The notes under the pieces: generated by a model | The model's database searches: none | Seen by the model: only the letters and a program-made list of their open reading frames with translations | What the model was told of the DNA's origin: nothing | Assembly: GCF_007655135.1 (NCBI RefSeq) | Contig: NC_045129.1 | Location: 39,371,122-39,435,121, forward strand | Direction of reading: 5' to 3' | Source of the DNA: Punica granatum | Lineage: Eukaryota; Streptophyta; Magnoliopsida; Myrtales; Lythraceae | DNA length: 64,000 nt | Part shown: one piece after another, positions 24,199-35,834 of the stretch | How the letters are laid out: each line of letters opens with the position of its first letter | Numbering within the stretch: position 1 is the stretch's first letter | Made by a program: the position numbers and the translations under genes

Positions 24199-25640
24199 TC
24201 AATCATTGCTCCCTTCACATCTCTCCGCAGTGTGAGAAATTTTAAGATTAGAGCTATAATCACTGCTATGCAATCTCTGCTTCGGAATTGGTGAACTACT
24301 TCGTCGCCGGATAGAGGGGTCGGAGAGAGTGTCAGCCGCGGTCTCATTCCTCCTGGCATCAATAGAGGTCCTGTTCGGCAAAATTCCCCCGTCATAGCCC
24401 CCAGCGGCTAATCGCGGCAGTGCCGACTCCCCCCTCCCCTTTGCTGCACAAACTCCAATTGAAGCAACATGTGGCTTCGCACTATCGCCACAATGTTGCC
24501 CGCCATTGGATTGGGGTCCGTCCATGGGCAAGCGATAGATTGCCCTCTGCAGCTTCAAGGGCTTCCACTGCTGAAGGGTCCCCGCAAGGAGAGAGGAATA
24601 AGTTTTCAGTAGATTTCGTAAATCGAGATTAGGGGAAGAGACTTCAAAAGAGTCGGGCAAGAGTCGGATCGGGTCTGGCCGCCCGAGCTTGCAGGACCTA
24701 TAGCCATTGGGCTGGTGGTTGCTCCAGAGATAGGATCGCTAGCCAGGTGGCCCAAATTCGATTGATCCACGCGTCCAATTTTTGGTGGGTCGCCTTCAAG
24801 GGATGTCCAATTCGGACGTGGGGCTGTCCACAGCCACGCGAGAGCTCTCTCCAATATTATTCTGGGCTTTGGAAATATGATGGCAGTGGCCCAGTGACTT
24901 TTCCTTGCTGTCCTCTGGAAGGGGTTGGAGAGGCGGTGCCCGCAGTATCCTTTGATAAGAGATTTCCCTGTATCCTTATTATCCTTAACGGTCAAAATAG
25001 CTGACCGTTTGTTGGAAACGGGCTGGCGACGTGTACCAACCATCATTAAGCTGACGTCTTAGCATGGGGCAATAAATAATCTCTTTGTATTGCCGACAAT
25101 GCCGCATTCAAAACAGTATCGTAAAGAAAGGGTTGCAGTGCAGCGGCTAACACTTTCGTCTGATAACTTAGAGATTTAAAATTCGATTCTCATCGACGGG
25201 ACTATCTGTACTCCTTTATTTAAATTTTCTTTTCATTTCATTGTATTAGATTATAACCCTCTTATTGTAACAAAAAAAAAGAAAAAAAAATAGTGTCGTA
25301 ATCCCTTCATAAGTAATCTTTTGCATTTACTTTCCGAAACCATACAACCTTGGGGACAGGTCTGCTGGAGATCTTCTTGGACACAAATTCGAGCGAAATT
25401 CGCTCGCTCTGCAAAATCCATGGACACGAATCATCTCTGCATTACATAATACTCCCAGGGCAGTTAGTTCCTGGAGTCTTATCCAAACAGCAACTTGAGA
25501 TAATTTTGCCTTGGAAGGTTTAAAGTTGGGCTCCCAAAGTCGAATCGTTAGAAATCGGTAGTTGATAAACCAAGGACCCGTCTCTTAAGATTCGACTTCG
25601 GTCAGATCTGTTATGGGGAGGTTGCGATGTAGGATCAATC
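24199..25640 (-). pseudogene. LINE ORF1 (DUF4283 gag-like), broken and SINE-interrupted
   Basis: At about 25580-25430 the minus strand reads GPWFINYRFLTIRLWEPNF then KPSKAKLSQVAVWIRLQEL, the conserved core of the DUF4283 domain found in plant LINE ORF1 proteins. It is followed at about 25395 by ANFARICV, the end of that domain, with small indels. A SINE sits at 25125-25291. The C-terminal part continues at about 25046-24200 in several frames. It is an RNA-binding gag-like remnant with no intact reading frame. Confidence 0.75.
25125..25291 (+). mobile_element. tRNA-derived SINE inserted in LINE ORF1
   Basis: The 5' part has an A-box-like stretch (GTGCAGCGGCTAACACT, about 25138-25154) and, some 25 bases on, a B-box-like AATTCGATTCTC (25180-25191), the internal RNA polymerase III promoter layout of tRNA-derived SINEs. 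The element ends in an A-rich tail (25270-25290). It is flanked by AGTATCGTAA (25115-25124) and AGTGTCGTAA (25292-25301), a 10-bp target duplication with one change. The length of ~167 bp is usual for plant SINEs. Confidence 0.7.
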
Positions 25641-26150
25641 CACTGCCGACGCCAACAACATCCAAAGCCCATGTCGGCTTCCATGGCTAAGTTTCTCCAC
25701 CCTAGTTAGCAGCAGGAATGGATTACCGTCATCCTCCTCGGATGGGGCATCATCATCGTAGCAGTCCTTGATCGATTCGAAAGGCCTCCTGAGATGCAAC
25801 CAGCAAGTTTTTATCCTTGTAAAGAGTTCCCCGGTGTAGCAGCGGTATGAGCTGGAAAAGTCTCGGGCTTGGCGGGATCTGGTGGTGTTTCTTTCACGCG
25901 CTTTTTGCTTCCGTGTTGCTCCCCAGAAGAGTTTTCATGATCTTTCCCAGGGGAAGACGCAGAGGGGGAGGAGTTAGAGAGAGAAAGGGAGACGGTGAGG
26001 GCGCCATCGCGTGGGAATTTATCATTTGCTGTTTGCTATGTCGTTATCGAGCTGCGGTAGCCGCGGGGATGGCGACAACTCAGATTTCAGATTCAGAACG
26101 AACAAAAACAAAGGCTAACGACAAATAGTCCCCACGGTCACATCCAAAAA

Positions 26151-26599
26151 AAAAAAAAAGAGCAAAAGCAAATAGTCCACGTGTCTGAATTTGTAGCTCA
26201 GTGGTTCACAAATATGAACAAATGTGAGTATTATTTTTTAAAGAATAAAAAATTTCTATTGAAAATATTAATTAATAAGTAATTAAGGAAAAAATAAAAT
26301 AATAAAACTCAATTGGAGTTAAAAGAAAAATAAAAGACTGTTTTATGCGATGTTTAAAAGTAGGATTCTCGGAAAAAAGGACGGTAGGACTCCCGGGGAG
26401 AGAGAGATAAAGGAGAGACGAAAGACGGAGAGAGAAGGGCCAAAAAATGGGAAAGGTTAGTGGTGGAGAAAATAGGTAATTATTATTTGTAAGTTTACCT
26501 TTTAAATTCTGGTTTTAAAAAATGAAATATATATTCTATCGGTATTTTTGAAATATAAAAGTGAGATGAAATGGAGATCTCTCCCTTTATATATTATTA
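26151..26599. other. AT-rich intergenic DNA, no gene seen
   Basis: Contains an A run at 26147-26159 and a purine-rich patch (about 26396-26450). No coding region was recognised. Confidence 0.4.
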
Positions 26600-27303
26600 C
26601 TAGCTATTGGATCCGTGCATTGCAAGGATTTTATATTTAAAATATTATTATAAAAGTTTAAATATGAAAATAATAATTGGCAATGAATTTATAGTTTATA
26701 TTAACATGCAAAAAAGTTTATTTTAATATTATGTAACTTTTAATGAGGTAAATTCATACTTATAATAGAAGAATATATATTAAATATATATTAATAGCTC
26801 TTAAGTAAGTAATTCATGTGTAATATATACATCAATTTAATTTTCAAGAAAGTTAATTCAAAATTTGAATATTCTTAGACAAGATCTTAATTTTTGTTGT
26901 ATAAAAAAGAATACTCTTATAATCTGTCAAACTTTTAATGTTCATTATATCATTTGCTTGTGCTTTATTATATCTAATGTTTCATATATTAAGCTTTTAT
27001 AAATTTGAACACTTTTGGATAAAATGACTCATTTAATTAGATGAGAGATTTGCTTAATTAAGCTTTTATAAGATCAGCTATAATTCTTCACATTTATAAA
27101 ATTAATTTTAAATTTATATAAGTATAAATTATTATTTTTCTTAAAATAATGTATTATTTATTTATTAACAATATCACATAAGTGACTGAAATATTCTTTC
27201 ATACTTCTTTGAATATTTTCTTTATAATCATATATCATTATTAATTACAATATTAACTATTAACATGTGACTCAGTAAGGTTTTACCATTTTACCCATAT
27301 TTA
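26600..27303 (-). repeat. Inverted copy of the Helitron-like AT-rich family, 5' truncated
   Basis: On the minus strand this ends CAATGCACGGATCCAATAG then CTAGT, the same type of 3' end as at 12651-12677. Its far side reads ATTATAAAGAAAATATTCAA and TATTTCAGTCACTTAT, which matches 11997-12050 in the other orientation. The copy stops at about 27303, where a TIR element begins. Family membership is seen directly; the Helitron class is inferred from the termini. Confidence 0.55.
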
Positions 27304-27304
27304 T

Positions 27305-27861
27305 TAGGGAAAATCACCTCAAAAATCACGAACTATGCATTTTGTCTCAAATCAACCACGAACTTCAAATTTTATAAAAAAATGTACACCAACTATTACT
27401 TAAGTTTCACATGTACCATTGGTTTAATTTTCCATCCAATTTGCTGACATGGCGTGCATACGTGGCTAACGGCGCCGACATATCGACTAACGGCAATTAA
27501 CGGTGCCACGTGGCAAACAGCGATTGGCACAATCAAATTAAAAAAAATGGAAAAATCAGAAACAGAAAAGAACAAAAGGGAGGAAGGGGCCTTAGTAGAC
27601 CTCGGGGGCCGGTATTGAGGTCCCCGAGGCCGGAAATGAAAAATTGGGAATAAAATAAGGAGGAAGGGGGTTGTTTCGATTCCGGCCTTGGGGGCCCTCG
27701 ATCCAAGCCCCCACCCCCAAATCGGGGTCGCCGGTGACCAAGGTGGACAACGGTCCCCCTTCTCCCTTTCTTTATTTTCAATTTTCGATTTTTTTTGAAA
27801 TTTTTTTGACACAGCAAATATTAGCCACGTGCTATGTAAGCAAATTGGACGAAAAATAAAA
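27305..27861. mobile_element. Truncated long-TIR (MULE-like) element
   Basis: The left end TTAGGGAAAATCACCTCAAA is followed by a long arm containing TTTAATTTTCCATCCAATTT and GACATGGCGTGCATACGTGG (about 27424-27465). An inverted, diverged copy of that inner part lies at about 27785-27861, but the outer ~115 bp of the right arm are absent, so the element lost its right end. The interior is GC-richer with no transposase. Confidence 0.55.
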
Positions 27862-30800
27862 CTTCTCAAAACGAGCAATATCTTTTAATATGAAGAGCCG
27901 TCTATTTAAAGTCTACTAAAAGTAAATAAAAACTACTTTTGGCTAAAAATAAAATCTATTTAATATAAACAATCCTTTTTTCTTAAAGAATAGTAGTTTT
28001 AGAAACAAAAATACATTGATCGTATATTACCTGTTGCTAAACATTGTCTTGTATCTCTGAATTACTTTGCATGTAAACTTTGTTATATTATAAGCGGCAG
28101 ATGGAGACAGATGGAGATTACATTTATAAGCATATTATATATATGTATATATATATATATATATTGGTGAAACCAATCATATTATCTTTCTTCCTAATAG
28201 AAAATACTGGAGGCAAATAAAGTTAAATTTAGAGGCAACTGAATCTGTTGTTTCTGAAAAACATAAAATTATAGAGTCAAAAATTATGCTTTCATTTTTA
28301 TGCCTATAATGATAATACTTTATTGATATTTAAAAGAATGCATTGGTCCAATGTAAAAGCGGATATATAGAAAATTCCTTAAGCACTACACATGAATTAC
28401 AAGAGCATAAAACTAGGTTGGCTCGCCGGACAAATTATAAAAAAGATATACTTGAAAAAGTCACAATGTGTAAATATATTATAACCGTAGAAAGTCATTC
28501 TGAAATCAAGAATCTAGATCGACAACTTTCCTGCAACAATTGATCACAAACCCCAGTAACAATCGGAAAAGGAGATTCTCTATTGTTCTATCTATACTAT
28601 TATTATAAAGAGAAAGACTTGCTTTTGAGTCTCACTTTCGCCTTTTAAAATTATCTAAACGATATATTTCAATTAATTAGAGCCATGATTTGAGGTTAAA
28701 ATGGTACAAATACTAGAAAAAGAACTGCTCAAAAAAACAATTTTTTTTTGCTCGATAAACAAACTGCTCACTTGCTTTTCTCTACCATACACTCCCGCAT
28801 GTTCTATCTTTCCTCTCCTTTCTCTCCACTCTTTCATTTATTTATTTTTGGGTAAATCACTCTCTTTCATTTTTAACTTTCGACGTCCAATGCTTTTTCC
28901 CAAAACAGAGCAACTTATTTATTTGTTCTATTTAGTCAGTAACAATTCTCTTATTTTAATCTTCTATATATATTAATCCGGACTTCTACGATAAGATTGT
29001 TCGATTCATGCAATGAGAGGCTTTCACATAAGTTTTTTAGGTTGCCCATCCCTTTGAGTCCCTTGCATTAATTAGTTTCTTACTTTCTAAGTATTTAATA
29101 CAATAAAAAATTTCTAATTTTGTTCCCTCGTTAATGCGTTCATAGATTATTGTAAGAGAACCTACATGGCCCGGTGATATGATATATATTTTCGGGTAGT
29201 AATTCTAGCTAGGTACTATTGCATGGTCCTATTGCTTAAATTTATAAAATATAAATTATTAAGCTATTTTTAGAATTTATCCAACTTAATGCCTACGTTA
29301 GACACAGGAACGATTGACAGTTGTATTGGAATTAATATTGTAGAAATTTAGACCCAATATATAAATAACACGTATTATGTCCCGTTCGGTGCACGATATT
29401 TTTCAAATAATTTTTCTTCGTACTTTTTAATGATAAATTTACTTATTAAGAGCAATAAAATATCAGGAAATTAATTTTTAATTTTTAAGTTCAAGTCACA
29501 AACTCCCATACTCCATTTTCTCTTCGGAGAATTCACTTCAACTATAATTATTCATATCAAATATAAAATACTTATATAGGTGAAGGGAAATATCCAAATA
29601 CATGTCTTATTATTTTAAGTAATCAATATTTGCAGCAATGAAATGCGACTGTTCCTACTCGAGTGATAAAAAAACGTATTTAAGTAATAATTGTTCCGTA
29701 TGATCATAATGAAAACGCGATTTTCGTTTTTCTTCTATATGAATACGATATTGAGATTTTTTTCCAGAGCGTGACTGATTTCTCACATCACCTCCAGCCC
29801 TAGGCCTTTTAGTAGTTAGTCCTGGTAAAGTCCCTAGACGGTGTTTTTTCTTTAAATAATTTATAGTACATTAGAATAATTTTAAAAAGTTTATTGATAA
29901 TGTAGCTAAATCTCTTGGTTAATCTGCATGACATATTTATTTAATTGCTAGTATATTCCACGAATGCACTACATATATTACGTTCAAATATAAAAACTTC
30001 ATTTTACAAACTTTTGTTCGAATATTATGTTTTATAATTTCCTTAGTATCATAATTTAATTTCTTTAGCATCATAAATTATGCAAGCATAATTTCGTAGA
30101 ATTAGTATTTCATGATATTTTTAAAATATTGTGTATAAGCTCAATTAATTATTTTCCTATCAAAATTATGTTATTCAATGACAATTTGCAACCAGTTATA
30201 TTATTTCACAAGCATTGCATATTATTAGATCGATTTCAAAAAGTTGCCGAATGATGTAACTAGTTTCCATGGCATGTTTTTTTTTTTTTCATTCGCCAGA
30301 ATGTTACGCGAATTCATTAAAAATATTAAGTTCAACTATAAGAACTTCATTTTGCAAATTCTTTTTGAATATTATGTTGGGTAATTTTCACAGTAACATA
30401 TGTGACAACAATTTCGTTGATTTTAATATCTCTTAAATCTTGCAAATAGACTTAGTTAACTATACTTCATTAACAATTATATTATTCAATGACAATTTTG
30501 CAACTAATTATTTCATTTCATATGTATTCCACATTTATTTCATTATTAGTATAACGCAACTCTTACAAAAAATTTAAGTCATGCATTCTAATTTTATTTT
30601 GCTAATTCTTTGGAATTTTTTCACGATTTTTATTTGTAGTTATTAAATATCTTTTTCTTCACAAATTGATATATTTATTGACTTGTGATCATCATTATAT
30701 ATGTTTAATTGATATGTTCAGTATAAATTATTCTTTTATTTAGTTTCATATTTATTTATTGTAACCCAATATATTATTTATAATAATTATTATTTGAATA

Positions 30801-31160
30801 CCAGTAACATTTATTAATAGCATATATTATAAAATAAAATCAATTTTATTATGTATTATTTTTACAATATCTTTTTTTGCTTACATATCAACTTTCCGGT
30901 TGCATATTTTTACAATATTTTTAGTATTTATGAGGGTCATTTATTGCATGCGTTGTTCATTGTACCACATATATAGATATAGATGGGTAGATTGACTATA
31001 CTAACCCTATATTTAATATAGTTCTATATATTCTATTTAATGCTGAATGTGGTAAGTTTTACTATGTAATTTAGATAGATTACCTTTTAGTTTAATGACT
31101 CTGCACAGGCATATGCTCTGTTTATGCATAATCACTATATATTTATATATATGCACATAT
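27862..31160. other. AT-rich intergenic DNA with decayed repeats
   Basis: No gene recognised. A possible Helitron-type 5' terminus TCTATACTATTATTATAAAG occurs at about 28589. A diverged tandem duplication occupies about 29950-30540. The rest is AT-rich sequence with (TA)n tracts. Confidence 0.4.
29950..30540. repeat. Diverged tandem duplication, period about 350 bp
   Basis: The segment with AAAACTTCATTTTACAAACTT, GAATATTATGTT and, later, ATTCAATGACAATTTGCAAC (about 29990-30190) recurs as GAACTTCATTTTGCAAATT, GAATATTATGTT and ATTCAATGACAATTTTGCAAC (about 30340-30505). Spacing is about 320-350 bp. No function is suggested. Confidence 0.5.
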
Positions 31161-31167
31161 TGTACAT

Positions 31168-31176
31168 TATATATAA
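31168..31176 (+). promoter_or_regulatory. Probable TATA box of the dioxygenase gene
   Basis: TATATATAA lies 49-57 bases upstream of the ATG at 31225, which would leave a short leader of about 25 nt. Nearby TA-rich sequence makes this only a plausible choice. Confidence 0.4.
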
Positions 31177-31224
31177 CCCTCCACTGCCCTCTATTTCTCT
31201 GCTTTCTTGGCCGGAAACGAAACC

Positions 31225-33773
31225 ATGACTTTACATTTGCAATCCAACTCCTACCCTCCTCCGTTTCGCAGACACAGCCCGGTTCCACAACCGCAGCCAT
31301 CCTACGTTTCCGGCTCACCCGCACGCAAGCTCGATGATGATTCTGGAACAGACCCAATTCCGGTCGTTGACCTAGGCTCCCTTGACCAGGGAGAGCTGCG
31401 AGAAGCCTGCCGAGGGTGGGGGCTGTTCCGGCTGGTGAACCATGGAGTCCCGCAGACCCTGTTGACCATGCTGCAGGAGCACGTCGGGAGGCTCTTCTCA
31501 CTGCCCTTCGAGGCCAAGCAGCAGGGGCTCTTCGGGAGCCCACTGTCCTACTTCTGGGGCACCCCTGCCCTTACCCCTTCCGGGTCAGCCCTCGGGATGG
31601 GCCCCGGGCAAGATAGGATAAACTGGGTCGAAGGGTTGAACGCTCCTTTGGGTCAACTCTCGCAGTTGAGGGCTCATGACCCACTCCTTGCTTCTTTCCG
31701 GTACGTAAAATCCACACTCTCCCCTTTTCGCTTTTCAATTATAAAGGAGGCATGGTTGCAGGTTAGCCTCGAATTAAAAGATTTTGAATTTGATTCTGGC
31801 CGATTTTTCATTTCCGACTATGGATCTGTTTTCTTGATTATAAAGGAGGCATGATTACGGTTTAGCCTCAAATGAAAAGGTTTTGAATTTTGATTTTGGC
31901 CGATTTCCATATATGGTTACTTGTTTTCTTGATTATAGAGAAAGCATGGTTACGGTTTAGCCAAAAATCAAATTGATTTTGAATTTGATTGGTGTCGAAT
32001 TCCATATCCAGACATTTGTTTTCTCTGGGGCCGGCCAAAAAAAGGGAAGTGCAGTTAGCCGTGATATCTTTTCACGGAGTTTGTCTCTTCAGAAATATAT
32101 ATTCGTAAAAATTACAGTAGAAGTCATAAAAGTTTATCATTTTTTTTAATCGAGTCCTAAATGTTTCAAAATGGAGAATTCAGTTCTAAATCATATATTC
32201 CATTACCATATTCAGTCCAAATCATGACTGAAAGTTAACGGGTGCTTACATGGGCATTGACGATGGCAAATAAGCTCCGCCGTAATTATATAGATAATAT
32301 AATAAAATAATTTTTAAAATAGAAAAAGAAAAAAAACTAAAAAATCAAAACAATCCCAACCTCCAATTTTTTTTTTTCTTGTTAAATTGCAGACATGCCG
32401 GAGCTAAGCAAGCCCCGACATGCCCGCCCGTCACCCCACCAGGGGCTTACGAGCCTAGGGTCAGCAGCAAGAGCGAAGGGGACAAGCCATGCATTTTTCA
32501 AAGAACATAAAAATCGTTTTTTTCTCCACGCCCATGAAAGGAAAAGCTCAAAAACCAAAAGCAAAGGTAGGGATCGAACTAACAAGTTGTTTGTGGAAAG
32601 AGAGAGAAAGAGTGTGAGTAGGGTGAGTCATTTCAGGTCACTAATGCTCGTAGAAGGGGTGCTCCCTTTAGTAATAGAACGACCAAAAGAATGAGACATT
32701 GGGGGTTAAGGGGTCGAGGAGAGGACCTCAGCTTTTACCTACGGAATCTAGATGAAGGGCGAGATGTAACAATGGGCATCTTAACAAAGGGCGACATCAG
32801 CCAGTAGAGAAGTAGCTCCAATGATCGAGAATTGGGGCATGGGCTTCCTCCTCGTCTTCTTCCTCAAGAAGGAGACCCACTACAATACTCCCCTTCCTAC
32901 CCCAACGGCAACCTCCTTAAGATTTTGTACTTGTACTATTTGTTTTGGAATTTGGTACTTGAATTGGAAATCGTAATTTGATCGTTAAGCGAGTTGGCTG
33001 TCGGAAAAGTTGGGACTATCTAATTGCAGATATGGCTTTGCCACAAGAGGTTGCAGAACAAATCATGGAGGTCAGATTTGGGCTCACTGAGATCGGATTT
33101 GGTTTCGTGGACTCAAGAACAATCGTGGGAAAGTCCTGGTGTAGACGGATTTAAACGTTCGGCGGTGGCTGGTGGTGGTCACAAACGAGGAGTGATGAAA
33201 GAGGCATGATTCGAAAAATTTGATGAGTAAAGAAGGGTAAATTAGTAATATTACCACTCATTTTGTTTTTGATAATTAGTCACGTCATTAAAAAAAATAG
33301 CCATGTCTTCATTCCCGATGACACTTGAAAAATATTTCATGCCGTTATTGTCTACGTAGGCACCCGTTAACTCTCAATCATGATTTGGACTGAATGTGGT
33401 AACAAAATATACATTTTAGGACTGAATTCTCCATTTTGAAACATATAGGACTCGATCAATAAAAAGGGTAAAATTTTAGGACTTCTACTATAATTTTTCC
33501 ATATGTATATTCTTTTGTCTGAGGCCTTTTTTGTCTGGTTCTAGGGATTGGTGTGGGCCCGTTTTGATTTTGGGAACAACCTATTCCTTTCTACTCTAAT
33601 GGGCAATAATTGGGCTGCGGGAAGTTCATTGGCGATTAAAATGGCTCCCACCAGGAAAAGGAATTGACAGTGACTCAGCATTTCCCATTCCATTCCAATC
33701 TTTTTCTGGCTCAATCTCTTCTCCTCAGTCTCCTCTCCTCCCCTCCGCTATATAATAATAATAATATATATAT

Positions 33774-33810
<37 letters not shown>

Positions 33811-34905
33811 ATTCCACTTGGCCCCGGAAAGGGGTATTCTATTCGATCAATTGCCGGCTTTGTGACGGAATCAACAATAAAATTATGATATTCTTGACAT
33901 TGATTTGCGGGCACACCGCACCACCAGCTAATGACATTGATTTACGTTTAGTTGCCACTGTTGCTTTCCTTCCATGGTCCTACCCAACCTAATTTGGTAA
34001 ATCCACGGAATAAACGTTGTGTTAGTACTATTCCACGGCTAGCGGGGTATTCAGTTTATTAGTATGCCTATTCCATGCTTCATTCGATAGCAGAGTTGAG
34101 GTCGGGAAAATGTGGCGGCCTCCTTTTAATAATGTTTGGCCGAAAAAAAAAAATGCTCCTCTACGTAATATATATGATTTGCTGTTCTCTTAATGATACC
34201 GCACTAGGGACCTGCTGCAAGAATATGGAGCTCACTTGGGGAGAATAGCTACATCCTTGTTTCCCGCCATGGCCGAGGACCTCGGGCTTGACCAAGAGCA
34301 AAAGGACAGTTATCTATCGGAATCGACGGGATTCGTTCGAGTCTACCGCTACCCTTGTTGCCCAACCGGAAGTGGCAACAACAACTGGGGAATGGATGTT
34401 CACACGGACAGCTCCGTCCTCACCATTCTGTGTCAAGACCTTGTCGGCGGGCTGGAGGTCTCGAGAGAAGGCGAGTGGATCCGAGTCAGGCCGATTCCTG
34501 GCACACTCATCGTCAACCTCGGGGACATGATGCAGGTTTGTGCAAGGTTTCTTCGGCACGCCTATATGTATGTGCAGAAATAAATTACAACTTAATTTCG
34601 CCAAAATTCATTCTTAATTAATTAATAGAAAGCAGTTAATTAATTAATTTAATTGGAGCTGCGTGCAGGCTATAAGCAATGACGAGTACAAGAGCGCGAT
34701 ACACAGGGTGAGAATCAGTGAGCGCCACGACCGCATCTCGATCGGCTACTTCGTGTTCCCGGGCGAGGGGGTCGTTATTCGGAGCTCAAACTATCAGCCA
34801 TTCAAGTACAGTGAATTCCGGGCACAGGTGCAAATGGACGTGAAGATGCTAGGCTTCAAGGTTGGGCTTGAGAGGTTCAAAATCAAGCCAAATTCCGACG
34901 ATAAC

Positions 34906-34936
<31 letters not shown>

Positions 34937-34968
34937 GCAAAGGGATCAGCAGCCATTTTCAGGGCTGA
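31225..34968 (+). CDS. 2-oxoglutarate/Fe(II) dioxygenase, GA 2-oxidase-like
   Basis: Three exons join in frame: 31225-31700, 34208-34535 and 34669-34968, giving 367 residues. The N-terminal DIOX_N domain has PIPVVDLGSL and WGLFRLVNHGVP (about 45-85). The catalytic 2OG-Fe(II) fold carries the iron ligands H-x-D in MDVHTDSSVLTIL (exon 2) and the distal H in SAIHRVRIS (exon 3), plus R-x-S (DRISIGYF) for 2-oxoglutarate. The WGTPALTPS segment and C-terminal VQMDVKMLGFKVGLERF resemble C20-type GA 2-oxidases such as Arabidopsis GA2ox7/8, as I recall them. If so, it would inactivate gibberellin precursors in the cytosol, but substrate cannot be read from sequence. Intron 1 is 2.5 kb and holds a transposon. 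An AAT repeat encodes a run of Asn near the C terminus. The ATG at 31225 was chosen, as nothing upstream is a standard start. Confidence 0.88.
32108..33501. mobile_element. Long-TIR element in intron 1 of the dioxygenase gene
   Basis: The left arm AAAATTACAGTAGAAGTCAT through GAATTCAGTTCTAAATCATA and CCGTTAACTTTCAGTCATGA in complement is mirrored by the right arm (33340-33501), ending GACTTCTACTATAATTTT. Arms are about 180 bp. Flanking ATATATATTC and ATGTATATTC may be a degenerate target duplication. The interior has no transposase. It resembles the other Mutator-like non-autonomous elements in the window in layout but not in sequence. Confidence 0.75.
34902..34935 (+). repeat. Coding (AAT)n microsatellite
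   Basis: About ten AAT repeats in frame near the end of the dioxygenase coding region give an uninterrupted run of eleven Asn close to the C terminus, beyond the conserved fold. Such tracts vary in length between individuals. Confidence 0.85.
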
Positions 34969-35532
34969 GGCTGTATTTGTTTCTCTTTTGGGCTCAGTGG
35001 TTCTCCCTTCCATCTGAGATCCATGTAAAGACCCACGACTGACTAAACAAAAATTTGGATGGATCAACCAATCCATACAAACCTTTTGTAAACTGAATTA
35101 ATCAGATCAATAAATTTGCTAAGTAATGAATTATAAGTGTGTATATATATATATATATGAGTGTGTACTGTATACTAGAATTCATGCCCGCGGTACTAGC
35201 TATAGTACATACTTCAAAATTTTTCATTCATTATCATCATAAAATAGTCATGCAACATTAATTTTTCGTTAGTAATTTATAGAGTTTCTTTATTATTTCT
35301 TTACATTTTCTTAATAAAAAAAAGATAAGAGAGTTAAATTCCTAAATTATGGGAAAGATTTTGGTGACTACCAAAAATAAAATAAAATATTAAGAGAATT
35401 GAATGCTGGGTTTCGAGAGAGAGAGAGAGAGAGAGAGATAAATTTTTGGAGAAAATTGTGAGTGATTAATTGGTGTACGGTGGGCAATTTATTATATTTT
35501 ATCCATTAAGGATCAAAGACTATACATATTTA

Positions 35533-35831
35533 GGGTGTATTTATTTTATAAATAATGTTCAATTTAGCTCCACTTATATTCAATTCAATATCACAATCAT
35601 TACTTTTTATTTTTTAAATATTTTTAACCATTTAATTTAATTTTTAATATTAAATTCTTTTAACTATTCAATACTTCTTCACGATTCAATAATACAATCA
35701 TTGCTTAATTATTATTTTCTCTCAATTATTTATTATTTTTCACACTTTTTCTCATAATTCGACAATACAATCATTACAAATCAATTAAAACTAAAACTCA
35801 ACTCAACTCAACTCTCAATCCAAACGCACTC
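35533..35831. mobile_element. Tourist-like MITE with TTA duplication
   Basis: GGGTGTATTTATTTT at the left and CCAAACGCACTC at the right form imperfect terminal inverted repeats, bordered by TTA on both sides, the PIF/Harbinger target duplication. The interior carries repeated forms of ACAATTCAACAATACAATCA and TTACAAATCAATTAAAAC. The same consensus recurs at 53905, 54629, 55353, 57870 and (inverted) 58361. Length 299 bp. Confidence 0.7.
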
Positions 35832-35834
35832 TTA

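Larger units (their letters stand above)
19755..26150 (-). mobile_element. Decayed L1-type LINE retrotransposon
   Basis: Read on the minus strand the element has an ORF1 region with a DUF4283 gag-like domain (about 25640-25320). Next comes an ORF2 region with AP-endonuclease, reverse transcriptase, zf-RVT and RNase H (24009-19791), then an A-tail (plus-strand T run 19755-19765). This order is the plant L1 layout. It contains many stops and frameshifts and a SINE insertion in ORF1. The 5' boundary near 26150 is approximate, and target duplications were not found. Confidence 0.85.

Noticed and set aside
27396..27878. 160-codon minus-strand frame
   Set aside because: It lies inside the truncated TIR element and has no family similarity.
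31207..31224. Start upstream of the dioxygenase ATG
   Set aside because: The frame opens there only with TTG; the first ATG is at 31225.
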